Part shown: in pieces, positions 1 through 10,338 of the stretch
How positions within the stretch are numbered: position 1 is the first letter of the stretch
Layout of the letters: the number at the start of each line of letters is the position of its first letter
Source: Hoplostethus atlanticus
Taxonomy: Eukaryota; Chordata; Actinopteri; Trachichthyiformes; Trachichthyidae
Reading direction: 5' to 3'
DNA: 64,000 nucleotides
Assembly (NCBI GenBank): GCA_034670405.1
Contig: JAXDDX010000003.1
Location: 8,974,501-9,038,500 of the forward strand
Notes under the pieces: generated by a model
Databases searched by the model: none
The model's input: only the letters and a program-made list of their open reading frames with translations
What the model was told of the DNA's origin: nothing
Translations under genes and position numbers: made by a program

Positions 1-2235
1 AGTATTGTTGAAGAGCAGTTTCATGGCAGCATTAAAGCCTGCTTTCCAAATGCAATGTCAGCAACTTTGACCTTGGTGTATCCTATTAGGTCAGTATAAA
101 AACCATAAAAACACATTTTCTATGAAGGAAGACAGTTGACCTATGATTCATACAGGTTACACTATTACACAGGATTTCAGCCTCTGATGCTTATGTCTTT
201 TAAGTCCCATAGAGAGCAGGACAGCACAGCACAATGCTCTGTTTAGCACCCTTGGTAAAGATGGCCACGCCTAAGATCAAGAATAAGAATAAGAATTTCT
301 TTTCAATTAAGGGATATCTGTGTTTTGTCAATAGTCTAAGTATAGAATAGAGTTCATTACTTGTGTACAATCTTATTTTTTACAAAATAAAGATGAGTTC
401 ATATATCACAGCACCTCAGTCAGCGTAAAGAATGCTGTACTGCACCGAGCACAGTAGGTGGCTGTAAAGAGCTTCAGTGTTTCACAATGGCTGCTTGTGC
501 AGGCCTGCGTGTGCTCTGTGTGTGGGGGGTGGAGATGGTGAGTGTGGATGCTGCAGCTGGCAGCGCCCTGGTACTCATCATGCAGGTATTACAGGCACTG
601 GGGGAAAAGGAGGACTTTTCTTTGCCTGGATCAACAGGCCCAGAGGGACATCATGCTCAAGCATAGCAGAAAGCTGATTGGCTACACATACTTAGTGTGT
701 TTGTGCCTTTTTTCCTTCCTTCTATTGAGGGAAAAGATTTTCCTCCGAGCTTAATCTCTAGAATGGAACATCATGGGGGTGGAAAATAAGCTTTGAATGC
801 TCCTAACACCTGGGGACAATACCTTCCCAAACAATCTGTTGGTCACAATCTAACAAAAAAAGGGCTGAAAGGGCTCATCATTGGTGCAGACTCAGCTCAT
901 TTGAGAGTGAAAAAGTGAACAGAGAGTGAGTCTCTTTGTGGTGGTATGATTTCTGCTTCTGTATGTAGACCTACATAGTTTCCTGAACTCAACTACCGCG
1001 AGATGCACTCTGTATCTAGGCCATAAATTCAGGGGAGGGTGTATCAAACTGATTTCAAATTCATGCAGGATGCATATGGCTAGACATGATTCTTCTCATC
1101 CACCCAGAGAAGAGGAATACAATTCTCTGGCAGAGGAGGCACTGCAGGTAGACAGCTATTTTTGGTCATTAAACGAATCAAGCTGAAATTCAACCTTGAA
1201 CAGGAATGGGAATATTCTTGTGTATTTTGAGTCATACTTTTTCAAACAAAGTACATCTTGTTAATACCAAATAAGTCATTCCTGAGTTATTAAAGTTTCA
1301 GTTCTTAAAAGTCTCACAATTCAACCGCTAGGAGCTACATTGCTGCATAGCTACACGGTGCTGCGTTTACATTTGATGTTTGTTTCCCTGGAAGCAAGCC
1401 TTTGACAACACAGTATTTCCTTTGCCTCCTATTTAGTATCTAAATGCATTCCCATTCTCGCAGGCGTGTAGGAACTCAAATAATGCCTTTGCTACAGAAA
1501 ACGACAGTGTTCTTATTTTCAGCTGCTTGTTTTATCCCGGTTTCTTCTTGCACCATATCTTCATGGCAATTTCCTGCCACTACATAGTGACAGGTTGTTG
1601 ATGGAATAATAGGGTATTGTACACACTACCACAGAAGCCAATGAATAGTTTACAGATTGATAGAATTGCAGTGTAAAAGACACAGCCCATATGCCTACTA
1701 TATAAATCAGTAAGGGTACATGGACGGAAAATGAGCTTTGAAAATTCACATAGCCTTGAAATGAATGAAGCTAAACTGTATCATAATGTATTGCTACAAA
1801 CAAATTCAATAATGGAGCTACAGATAACACAATTATAGATTAGCTTTGTTTGTTCGGAATGGGATGATTGGAGATAAAGCTTCACATCGCTGACTGTTAA
1901 AATAGCTCATGCATTAGGAAAAAGGTCAGCAATAAGGGACTTTTATGAAGGTACAAATGATGAATTTAATTGCGTAACTCTCTGTGACTAATTCTGCTGA
2001 TGCAAAACATTTGACCGATTTGTTACAGCCAAGGTGTTGGAATGAAAAAAGACTGTGTAGACCTAGCCAGCTAGTTGTTGAAAACATTCCACTGTCCTCA
2101 TCAAAGTCTTTTGGCTATCCATTAAGGAGAACTTCAAAGGAAGAGGAATCTTAAATAAACTCAAAGACCCATGCCTTCAAATCTAGTGTACACGTTTGCA
2201 AAATCAGCTATTAAATGGAATAAATCCACTCCACA
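1..2235. other. Non-coding stretch, no gene recognised
   Basis: No open frame here resembles a known protein and no paired terminal repeats were seen. A short AATAAG-type run lies near 280-296. Composition is AT-rich and unremarkable, like intron or intergenic DNA. Confidence 0.5.
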
Positions 2236-2237
2236 TA

Positions 2238-2797
2238 CACTATATGGCCAAAAGTCAGTGGACACCCCTACTAGTTATTGAGTTCAGGTGTTTTTCAGGG
2301 TTTGGGCTTGGCCCCTTAGTTCCAGTGAAGGATAATCTTAATGCTACAGGATTAAGACATTTTAGCCAATTGGGCGCTTCCAACTTTGTGACGGTGTGGG
2401 GAAGGCCCTTTGCTGTTCCAGCATGACTGTGCCCCTGTGCACAAAGCGAGGTCCATAAAGACATGGTTAGACCAGTTTGGTGTGGAGGAACTCGATTGGC
2501 CTGCACAGAGCCCTGACCTCAACCCCACTGAACACCTTTGGGAGGAATTAGAGTGCTGATTGCGAGCCAGGCCTTCTCGTCCAACATCACTGCGTCACCT
2601 CACAAATGCTCTTTTGGCTGAATGGGCACAAATTCCCAGACACACTCCAAAAGCTTGTGGAAAGTTTTCCCAGAAGAGTGGCGGCTGTTATAGCCGCAAA
2701 TGGTCCAACTCCATATTAATGCCCATGGTTTTAGAATGGGATGTCCAGCAAGCTCATATAGGTGTGATGGTGTCCACTGACTTTTGGCCATATAGTG
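2238..2797 (+). mobile_element. Tc1/mariner-like transposon, internally deleted
   Basis: Perfect 31-bp inverted repeats that include the TA target bases lie at 2236-2266 and 2769-2799. They begin TACACTATATGGCCAAAAGT and are flanked by TA on both sides, as expected of Tc1/mariner insertion. The roughly 560-bp interior carries the C-terminal half of a Tc1 transposase in plus orientation (see 2404-2719). A full Tc1 element is about 1.3-1.6 kb, so the N-terminal DNA-binding half and the first catalytic Asp are missing. The terminal repeats are intact, but this copy can encode no working enzyme and could move only with a transposase supplied elsewhere. Confidence 0.93.
2404..2719 (+). pseudogene. 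Tc1 transposase remnant (catalytic D2 and E)
   Basis: This is a broken fragment of a DD34E transposase, the enzyme that cuts and rejoins the element ends. The visible motifs are FQHDCAPVHKA with the second catalytic Asp at codon 2425-2427, then WPAQSPDLNPTEHLWEEL with the catalytic Glu at codon 2530-2532. Exactly 34 residues separate them, the Tc1 signature spacing. An in-frame TGA at 2557-2559 interrupts the frame. It then shifts near 2645, where the C-terminal segment PRRVAAVIAANGPTPY resumes in another frame and ends at TAA 2717-2719. A further shift separates it from the upstream GLGPLVPV-like segment at about 2303-2400. The first Asp and the paired helix-turn-helix domain are absent. It is clearly inactive. 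Confidence 0.9.
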
Positions 2798-2799
2798 TA

Positions 2800-3269
2800 T
2801 CTATCTCTACATGTCATTGTATTGACAGAAGAAATCTGTTCTCTTGCTGTGTGTTTTAGAATTGTATTTCTTCTCATTTCATTTTTTGTTGAAATAGAAA
2901 ACATCTCTATTGTGTAAGTGAGTGTATAAGCAAAATTTAAGCATTTTCAATGTAGAAAGTTCCCTCATAGCCGATACTATGATGGGGCCATTAGTTGACC
3001 ATCAGAAAAGTCTACTGAACTGTATTGTGCCTGTACATCAGTAAGTAGTTTGGCTGGGAAATGTGTCTCCAACATCAATATCGTGAACATGCCTGGATGT
3101 TATATATTTTCTGGGTTTGATTGAGTAGACTTCAGAACAACATTAAATGGAAAATAGAGGAGTAAAAACCATCCATAAAGCTGTGTGACATGAGTGATAG
3201 GAAAATTAATCAGTTGGAGAAAACAACAACTTTACATGCTAGACATATCAGCTGTTAGGCTGCAATATG
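2800..3269. other. Non-coding spacer, nothing recognised
   Basis: AT-rich spacer between two mobile elements. I saw no open frame of interest, repeat or structured motif. Confidence 0.5.
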
Positions 3270-3825
3270 GTTGAAGCTACAATGTGCAACTTTTTGCCTT
3301 GAGGCAGGAAGTGTATTGTTGGTCCTGTCCTCCTCCCCTTCAGTTGGGCACATTCAGGCTCCAACACTTGTCACACATCTTGATGAGCTGATGACCTAGA
3401 AATGGCATCTAGCCTGAGGCTGAGCTAACCGGTGCCCATGAAGCCACTACAGGCGTTGGAGAAGCAGACAGCGAGCACAGGCAATCTGCAACTAAAAGAA
3501 AACAATGCCAGTGTTCCCCCATGTTTTTGAGCAGGTTTTGTCTGCTGCATTTTTAGCTTCACTGTTCTTACATTTCCTACTGCTTTCCACTAGTGTTGCT
3601 GTTGCTACGACATCCCTGTACTTGATAGCCACACCCCAGCTCACTGCTGGCCGCACCCACAGCCAAAGGTATACGCCCAAAAACGTCCTGAACATCACTG
3701 GAAAAATAACTTCGAAATTGGAAACGGGGGGCATTTAGGCACGTACACAGGGTCACAGACAGACACAGACCAATAATATATAATATATCCTACTTATTTA
3801 TTAAGTTGTATATTGTAGCTTTAAA
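3270..3825. mobile_element. MITE-like element with 22-bp inverted ends
   Basis: The ends form an imperfect inverted repeat. The left end at 3271-3292 reads TTGAAGCTACAATGTGCAAC and the complement of the right end (3803-3825) reads TTAAAGCTACAATATACAAC, with about 20 of 22 bases matching. The 550-bp interior codes for nothing recognisable; two overlapping open frames of about 80 codons near 3492-3738 look accidental. The ends resemble the TTAAAGCTGCA ends of the element at 27941-28870. Superfamily is unproven; TTAA-type (Kolobok- or piggyBac-like) is a guess. Confidence 0.7.
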
Positions 3826-3944
3826 TGTACAGTAATGTGCAAGATGTGAACCTTTAATCTTTTGTACAATTTCTTGTGAAGTTGGACAGGAGAAAGTGCC
3901 ACTGTGTATTTTCTCATATAATAAGTATGGTAGGTATTGTATCA

Positions 3945-4800
3945 ACAACAACAATTATTATTTATGTAGCACTTTTCAAAACACAATTGAAAAGTGCTTT
4001 ACAATGGAGAAGAAAACCCAAAATCGATAGCTAAAAGAAGGAAAGCAAGATAAGAAATATAAAAGTGAGGAAAGAACATAAAATGAAACCATAAAATAGA
4101 GGTCAATGATAATTAATAAAAGATCATTGCATAAAAGTAAGCCTATAAAAGTGAGTTTTAAGGAGTGATTTAAAAGATGATACTGATTTAGGCAGCCTTA
4201 GCTCCACAGGCAGGTCATTCCAAGGAGCCCTGATGGCAAAGGCACCAATTCCCTTTGGAACAGCCGGGGTTAAAATGTCATTTAGTAAAATCTATAATCA
4301 ATAAAAAATAAATCAATTTTGAAACTAACCAATGTTAAGGTACTATAATCAGGGGTATGTGATCTTGTGTTTTTGAATCCTAGCTGCTGCAGTTTGTACA
4401 AGATGGAGACAAGAGAGGGACTTTTGACTGAAGCAGGAGAACAGAGTTGCAGAAGCCTAAACAAGAAGAGATTAAAGACTATTTACCGATCACTGGAGGA
4501 TAAAAACGGCTTCATTTTTAAAATATTCCTAAATTGAAAGAAACAAGATTTCACAACTATTTTAACCTGTTCATCAAATTACCCCTAAGATTCTTGCTAA
4601 AACTGAAACAACTTTTCTCAAAACCTTGGCTAGAACGGCAGTGAAAAGGGAGATGGGCCTGTAGCTAGCAGTGGTCAAGGGGTCAAGACTTGGTTTTTTT
4701 TACAGAAAGGTTGAACCATTGCATGTTTAAAACTCGAAGGAAAATACCAATGGCCAGAGAGCGATTGATAGTAGGCGAAATGCTGGTATAACCCATCTAA
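3945..4800 (-). mobile_element. L2-type LINE 3' end, antisense and internally deleted
   Basis: Read on the minus strand this is the end of a non-LTR retrotransposon. In order it shows an early reverse-transcriptase segment (PFLKKPSLDPLTTASYRPIS, about 4740-4640), a jump to a late segment (ILGVIFDEQ then KSCFFQFRNI, about 4600-4510), a leucine-rich stretch (about 4470-4290), and the conserved C-terminus containing APWNDLPVELRLP and FKSLLKTHFY (about 4255-4150). A 3' UTR follows, ending in a hairpin (3968-3998) and a GTT-type tail at about 3945-3956. The central reverse-transcriptase block with the catalytic YxDD is missing and stops interrupt the frame, so it is dead. Assignment to L2 rather than a sister clade is by recognition of the C-terminal motif. 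Confidence 0.82.
3968..3998. repeat. 3'-terminal hairpin of the LINE copy
   Basis: A perfect 12-bp inverted repeat (AGCACTTTTCAA / TTGAAAAGTGCT) encloses a 7-nt loop just inside the 3' tail of the L2-type element. In L2-like LINEs the 3' stem-loop is thought to be what the reverse transcriptase recognises; that role here is inferred. Confidence 0.8.
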
Positions 4801-6294
4801 GTTATACAGCGCAAGAGGTGCAGTGATTTTTTAGTTCCACTAGATGGCGCTTTCCAATTTACAGCTGGGTGATTACACATGTGTCACGAGAGAGAGTAAG
4901 AGAGTCCGTAGATACGTAGTTGAGACCGGAGAAAGAGAAACAGTTGAAGTGGAAAGAGTTTGCGATCAAAAATAGATTTGCTTTCAAGAGTGCTTAGCAT
5001 TAAGACAAGAGAAGAGAAATATTCACCACAGGATATTTTCTGTCTTTTTAGCAAAGTGAATCTCCGGTGAGTGAAATTGTAATGGAGAAATGAATAAGCT
5101 AACTGGATGCAACTAGCTATCCTAATAACTTTGAATTAGAGTACCTCTTTTAGTGTTTTGATATCCCTTGTTTATAAAAAAAAAACAATCAGAGTTAAAT
5201 GTGGCAGCTGTTATTTTTACCTTAATTCAGCTAAATGTAATTTCCTTTGTAAATGACTGTTAGCGCTTCAATATAGTGCAATGTATGGCGCTGTTGTAGA
5301 GTGTGCCCCAACATGTTTATTTTCCGCGCCAATGGCTTGGTCCATTGTGGAGATGAAGCAGGCCTCCATTTTACATGCATGCAGATACTTGGAAGAACCT
5401 TTGCGTGTGGGTTCATGTTGCAAATGGTTTCTGGACTGAAGTGAAAGTTTGGATGTGCAGTGTATACATGAATATGTGGTACTTTGTAATACTGGGCATA
5501 TACTTTTGGGTTGGTATGATGTTTATACAATTATTTTTGCTTTATACTGAGAGTGGTATAGAATTTCACCTGCATTAGAGCGGTTATAAGTGAGTGTTCC
5601 TAACATTGATGTTAATGAGAACAGTACTAACATTAGATTTTATACTGCTTTGTGCAGATTGTTTTTTTTGTTATGTATGTTCTACCCCTGATGTTCGAGA
5701 TGGCGAGCCAGTGATTCCCGGTCTTCAGAGGGACGAGTGATCCAGTGTTTTCTTTTCAACCTCTTCCTTCTTCTCTACCCTTCTTCATCTCTTCTTCATC
5801 CAGACAAGTGGATTCACCTTCTTCTGGATACAGATAAGACTGAGATCTCCAACGGTTTAATATTACTACCCGGGTAGCAGCATAGTCTCACCAGACTTTA
5901 GCTCTAAAGAGACATAAACAGTGAACTATATTTTGACTGAGTTTTTGGGGAAATGGTTTATTGTTTTCCTATCTAAATGCTTACAATTTATTGATAAATG
6001 CTTTTGTATTTCATCCTGAATAGTAGCCGCAATTTCTTCACTTCTAGAGCCGAACCTAAGGTAGAAATCTGGCCCAGATCTTATTCAAGTCATATTACAC
6101 CAAGCTTCTGGAGTCTTATAATCTTATATATATATATTTTTTTGGTAAATAAAATAAAATATTCTTCCGGGCAATACATCAACTTAAACAGGTGTTAAAA
6201 ACCGAATCAACAACACTAAATAGATGACGGGTCTTTGAAATAAGATCAGAGAAATAAGCCACTCTTGCAAGCATAACCATTTCCTTTCATTTCA
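4801..6294. other. Non-coding stretch, unclassified
   Basis: No gene recognised. A pyrimidine-rich tract lies at about 5760-5803 and a short TA run at about 6121-6140. The text around 4830-5070 and 5690-5900 has the look of decayed repeat sequence but matches no element I can name. Confidence 0.45.
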
Positions 6295-6354
6295 GGTAGG
6301 TAGGTGGGTAGGTACTTTATTAATCCCCTGGGGGGATTTCTGACATCCTTGCAG
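6295..6354 (-). mobile_element. SINE/LINE 3' tail fragment with GTAG repeat
   Basis: A short GTAG array (6295-6313) is followed by TACTTTATTAATCCCC. On the minus strand this is the common fish retroposon 3' end (GGGATTAATAAAGTA followed by a tetranucleotide tail). Only the tail remains, consistent with 5' truncation. The same tail, with its body, is present at 59523-59728. Confidence 0.7.
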
Positions 6355-7112
6355 TTTAACAGCCTTCTATTTGCGTCCGGCTTTTATATATTCTCTCTTA
6401 ATGTCCCAAGTGTTTTCATCTAGCCACGCTGGGGGTTTTGTGAAGCAACAGCATCAAGAATACTTAAGTGCTGTTAAAATGATCAACAAACTCCTTTGGC
6501 GTTGAGTGGAGACACTGGGATAGTGTTAGAAGAGATTGTCAAAATGCCTCAGAGAATTTGCTGGCAGAGGCAAAGTTAAAAATGCAGGAGCAGACAAGTG
6601 CACAGGGGCTGGGAGAAGGGTAGGACATTAAAACAGGACATTAAAAGCATCGGCCTTGTGGTCAGATACACTAACACTTAACGCATTAGCAGCACATACA
6701 GAGAGGTCTATATGAATACAACCTTCTCAGTGTTTTCTGTATGCACTTCACGGTTTAATGCGGGAGCCTCACTTTAACTGAAAAAAAAACAGTCGCACAA
6801 CTCTTCTGTTTTTGCTTTGTGCTTTAATCCGTCACCAATCGCTTTCAGCTGCATGGCCGTCATCAGGGAGGAGCCTGGCTTTGTCTTAGCCAGGTCACAG
6901 GAAGTAAAATTGAGTTACCATTTCACTTTTCCTTATCTCAAATGAGGTTGATGTGCAAGGTGTCAGGTTAATTGGATGAGTGAGACCTGGAGCTGTAACA
7001 TGAAAGACATAAATTAGAAAGTAAAAAAAAGAAAGATTTCCGAGTTGTGGAGTCATTTGCTTCTGAACAGTAATGTCAGGACATTTCTTGTAGTCTAACC
7101 ACAAGTGAAAAC
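6355..7112. other. Non-coding, with an old repeat fragment at 6780-6870
   Basis: On the minus strand, 6870-6780 carries a CTGATGACGGC...GCAGCTGAAAGCG pattern. It resembles a GATGAAGGC...AGCCAAAACGC pattern at 46765-46800. Such text recurs in fish interspersed repeats, but the family is not certain. The rest shows nothing recognisable. Confidence 0.4.
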
Positions 7113-7204
7113 ATTATTACTATTATTATTATAACATGCATATCGTTCTTCTTCTTCTTCTTCTTCTTCAGTAACAGTATTATTATTGTTATAGAGTTGT
7201 ATAA

Positions 7205-7236
<32 letters not shown>

Positions 7237-7260
7237 GTATCATAGTATTACATAGTATTA
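7113..7260. repeat. Compound microsatellite (ATT)n-(TTC)n-(ATT)n
   Basis: An interrupted ATT run is followed by eight TTC units at about 7146-7169, a second interrupted ATT block, then ten ATT units at about 7207-7236. Interruptions suggest an old array. Confidence 0.95.
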
Positions 7261-8600
7261 GTAGCCCCCTAGGTTAACTTTTTGTCAATGAAAATTATTT
7301 TTAAACATGCAGTTTTACTATTTGTTTTTGTTTTTGAACAACTATTCAAATTGAAAGCCGTGGCAGTGTTTGTCACTGGCATATTGCCTTTTTGACCTCG
7401 CTCCGCTGTTACTAGCTTTTCATCATCATCTCAGCTGCACTTCATGGATTTCATGGATTTCCTCCAACATTGTAACTCCCCCTGCCGCCTCCTCAAATCT
7501 AATCTCTGGACCCAGATCTCACCCATTCACCAATTAGCGCTTTAGCTTTTATGTTCCATACAGTTTATAGGGGTGTTTCTGTGTACATTCACTTATACAT
7601 TATTTAGTGTGGTGACTGGTAAGGATAGGCAATATTTAATGGTGTGTCTTGCATTCATATATAACAGCTCTAATGATGTTTTGCTTTAACAGCAGTCCGT
7701 TATGGTTTGAGTCATTCACTTTGTATTGAAAATACTTCACAAACACATTACATCATTATTTTTACACCATTTGTCCTGGGAACTTAGATCAATTATGACT
7801 TACTTAGATTAATAATGTTACTTATTTGTCACTTGATTGCTGCAAAAGCCACTTATGGGATTTTGTTAAATCTCCAAACTCAAAAGCACATTATTATGCA
7901 GTAATAGTACTTATCAAAAATTGATCAAAACAATTTAATTTGTTTCTTGTACTAAGTAGACTACTCTACATTTGCCCCTCTCCTGAGTGAGGCCCAAAAG
8001 TTTAAAATTTAATGGCATCAAAAGTTTTCCATTACACTTCACACAGTGCATTTTACACAAGGTTGACAGTTAACACAAGTATGACGCAATACTTTTCACA
8101 GGTTGAGAACAAAAAAAGCAAGCAGGCAATGATGTTGAAGTAATAACAATCATAAAACTATAATGGAGCACACAAGTAGAAAAACAAACAAAACAGGCAG
8201 CAGCAGAATCACAACAACACAACAAATGACAACAGCGTAGTGGAAGACTTTCTGATTTCCTGACCTGGGCAGCAAGACTATTTCAAAAGTGGAACTCTGT
8301 GGCACCAGGTGAGTTTTTTTATCATCCTGGAATGACTAATAGATCAGTGTTATGTGACCTTAGAATACAAGTATGGTAGGCGTGTGGCATGTCATTTATA
8401 TATGCCTGTGCAAGGCCATGGTGTGATGATGTATTAGTCTGTACAGGATTTTACAGGAAACCAGTTTAGAGATGATAGGATTTAATTGATATTATCACAT
8501 TTCTTTGTTCTCGTCAGGAGTCTGCCAACCGATTGTCAACCAATTGTAGACTTTTAGTGAAAGATTCACTGAGACGAGATAACCAGAGAGTTAAGTTGAC
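7261..8600. other. Non-coding stretch, nothing recognised
   Basis: AT-rich with many short A- and T-runs. No element ends, exon signals with coding character, or RNA genes were seen. Confidence 0.5.
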
Positions 8601-8639
8601 ATTAGCATTAGCAACTAGCATTAGCATTAGCATTAGCAA
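8601..8639. repeat. (ATTAGC)n short tandem repeat
   Basis: Hexamer ATTAGC units, five to six in number with one ACT interruption. The minus-strand open frame across it reads a Met/Leu repeat and is not a gene. Confidence 0.9.
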
Positions 8640-9759
8640 CCCTTGACTCACACGGAAACAACAAGAGCCATTCACACCTTGCCAACCATTCCAATAGAGC
8701 AACCACAAGAGAAGAGAAGATGGTGCCTTGAGAAACGTCAGTGCAACAAAAATTGTGTGCCAAGTGCAGTCATAGTCTGCTGTATACAATATACTGTATA
8801 CTACTGATTTCATACTGCACCTAGCACTAACCAAGTAGGCTGACGTCGCCTAAAATGCACTTTGCCAACATTCATTTCTCCCTTAGAAAACCTTATAATC
8901 AGGTTATCTGCGCCGCTGTAGTAGATTCTCTACCAGACATGATCGCCTTTTCTCTTCCATCTGCCTGCCAGCACCTCACGCTCAAGGAAAGTAAATGGGG
9001 CGAGTCAAATATTTGATATCAGCCTCATTTGATTCCCCATTCCCCAGGCTGCAGCGAGGCCTCTCTCCAGAACCCTCCAGTGCTGCCTGCTTCTCCATCT
9101 TTACTTTCGTTTTGGTTACGTAGGTGGACGTTGTGTATTCAAATGTTTCAGTGGAATTGGAAATGTAACAAACATTTCAAGATCATTGAATTACACAATT
9201 TTTGTGTAACACACTTTTTGTAATCCTCAAGCTCTTGGTGACAAATGTGCCAATGTTCAAACCATTCTGTGTCAGGATTAACAAAGTCTTTCTCTTCTGG
9301 TTATTGTGTAAAGTCATGAGCACATTCCTCTGTTTGGTCCGGGGAAATATGAAGCCCTGTGAAAAATAAGCCTGTGTATTTTTCTGCTACTGTTACATGT
9401 GTGCCAACCAAATACCAAATAGTGCCGGAGATGTCTCATCCAATTCTATTGAGCAAAACGAGGGCAGGGTGTGATGGCCACAGAGTGTGTGGGTGTGGGA
9501 GACAGAAAGGAGAGAGACAACAAAAAAAACAGACTGAGTTTTTTGACTGAGTTGATGATAGTGTGTCCATCGGGCATTTGACCGTTAGCTTGTCAGCTAA
9601 CTAGCCTAGCGTTACCGAGCGACTTCTTGACTGTTCAACTGAGTTTTGTTTGCTGACAGTGGATGCAGTTTATGTCCATCATTGCTTATGAGCTCCAATG
9701 TAAAAAAAAGCTTAGGGGCTGAGTTATTTCAGATTAAAAGGGACCAGTTGTGTGATAGA
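8640..9759. other. Non-coding stretch, nothing recognised
   Basis: Open frames at 9029-9223 and 9359-9550 are short and lack recognisable domains. No element boundaries seen. Confidence 0.5.
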
Positions 9760-9990
9760 GGCACGATGACTCAGCGGTTAGCACTGTCGCCCCACAGCAA
9801 GAAGGACCCAGGCCCAACCCTTTTTATGTGGAATTGGTGTGGGTTTCCTCCCAAAGAAACGGACCATGCCTTTGGATTTTGGACAACCCATAAATTGCCG
9901 AAGGTGAGTGTGGTTATCTGTATATGTGTGTTGGCCCTACAATGGACTGATGAGCAATATGCCCTGGGATAGGCTGCATCCTGAAAACAT
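9760..9990 (+). mobile_element. tRNA-derived SINE (degenerate)
   Basis: The head reads GGCACGATGACTCAGCGGTT then AGCACTGTCGCC...CACAGCAAGAAGG, which is the tRNA-like start shared by many fish SINEs. The body motifs GTGGGTTTCCTCC and TAAATTGCCGAAGGTGAGTG and the end GGGATAGGCTGCATCC follow in the expected order. The B box is badly decayed. The same head is present on the opposite strand at 56041-56205. The 108-codon open frame at 9646-9972 runs through this element and is not a gene. Confidence 0.82.
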
Positions 9991-10089
9991 CCTCATCCTG
10001 AAAACTGTTAACTTAACATTAATGAAAAAGGAAAGAACTGTGGAATACTGGGATGCAGGGATGGTTATTGTTATTGGTTGCTTGCCCAA

Positions 10090-10338
10090 ACTCGGCATCT
10101 ATTGCACGCCCGACCGTACTTTTAGGGCGATCTCTCTCTGAGTAGCCCCTCCCGACGTTTCTTCCGTTTTTTCATAAAAGGTTTTGTGGGAGTCTTTCCT
10201 TGTCCTCTGTGAGGGTCCAAGGCTGGGGGATGTCGTGTACTAACCATTTATTGTTTCACACGTTGGGCACTGTGAAGCCCTTTGAGACTGTAACGGTGAT
10301 TAAGGGCTATACAAATAAAATGTGATTTGATTTGATTG
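10090..10338 (+). mobile_element. LINE 3' end with TGATT tail
   Basis: A 5'-truncated retroposon 3' end: GCATCTATTGCACG, then a TTTCTTCC...TTTTTTCATAAAAGG segment, GTGAGGGTCCAAGGCTGGGG, GAAGCCCTTTGAGACTGTAA, and a TATACAAATAAA tail running into TGATTTGATTTGATT. This is a familiar fish L2/CR1-type 3' UTR. No coding part is left. A weaker copy lies at 46495-46682. Confidence 0.8.

Noticed and set aside
3492-3738. Two opposed 77-80-codon frames
   Set aside because: Both lie within the MITE at 3270-3825 and mirror each other; no domain.
9646-9972. 108-codon plus-strand open frame
   Set aside because: It runs through a tRNA-derived SINE and its peptide is just the SINE body translated.
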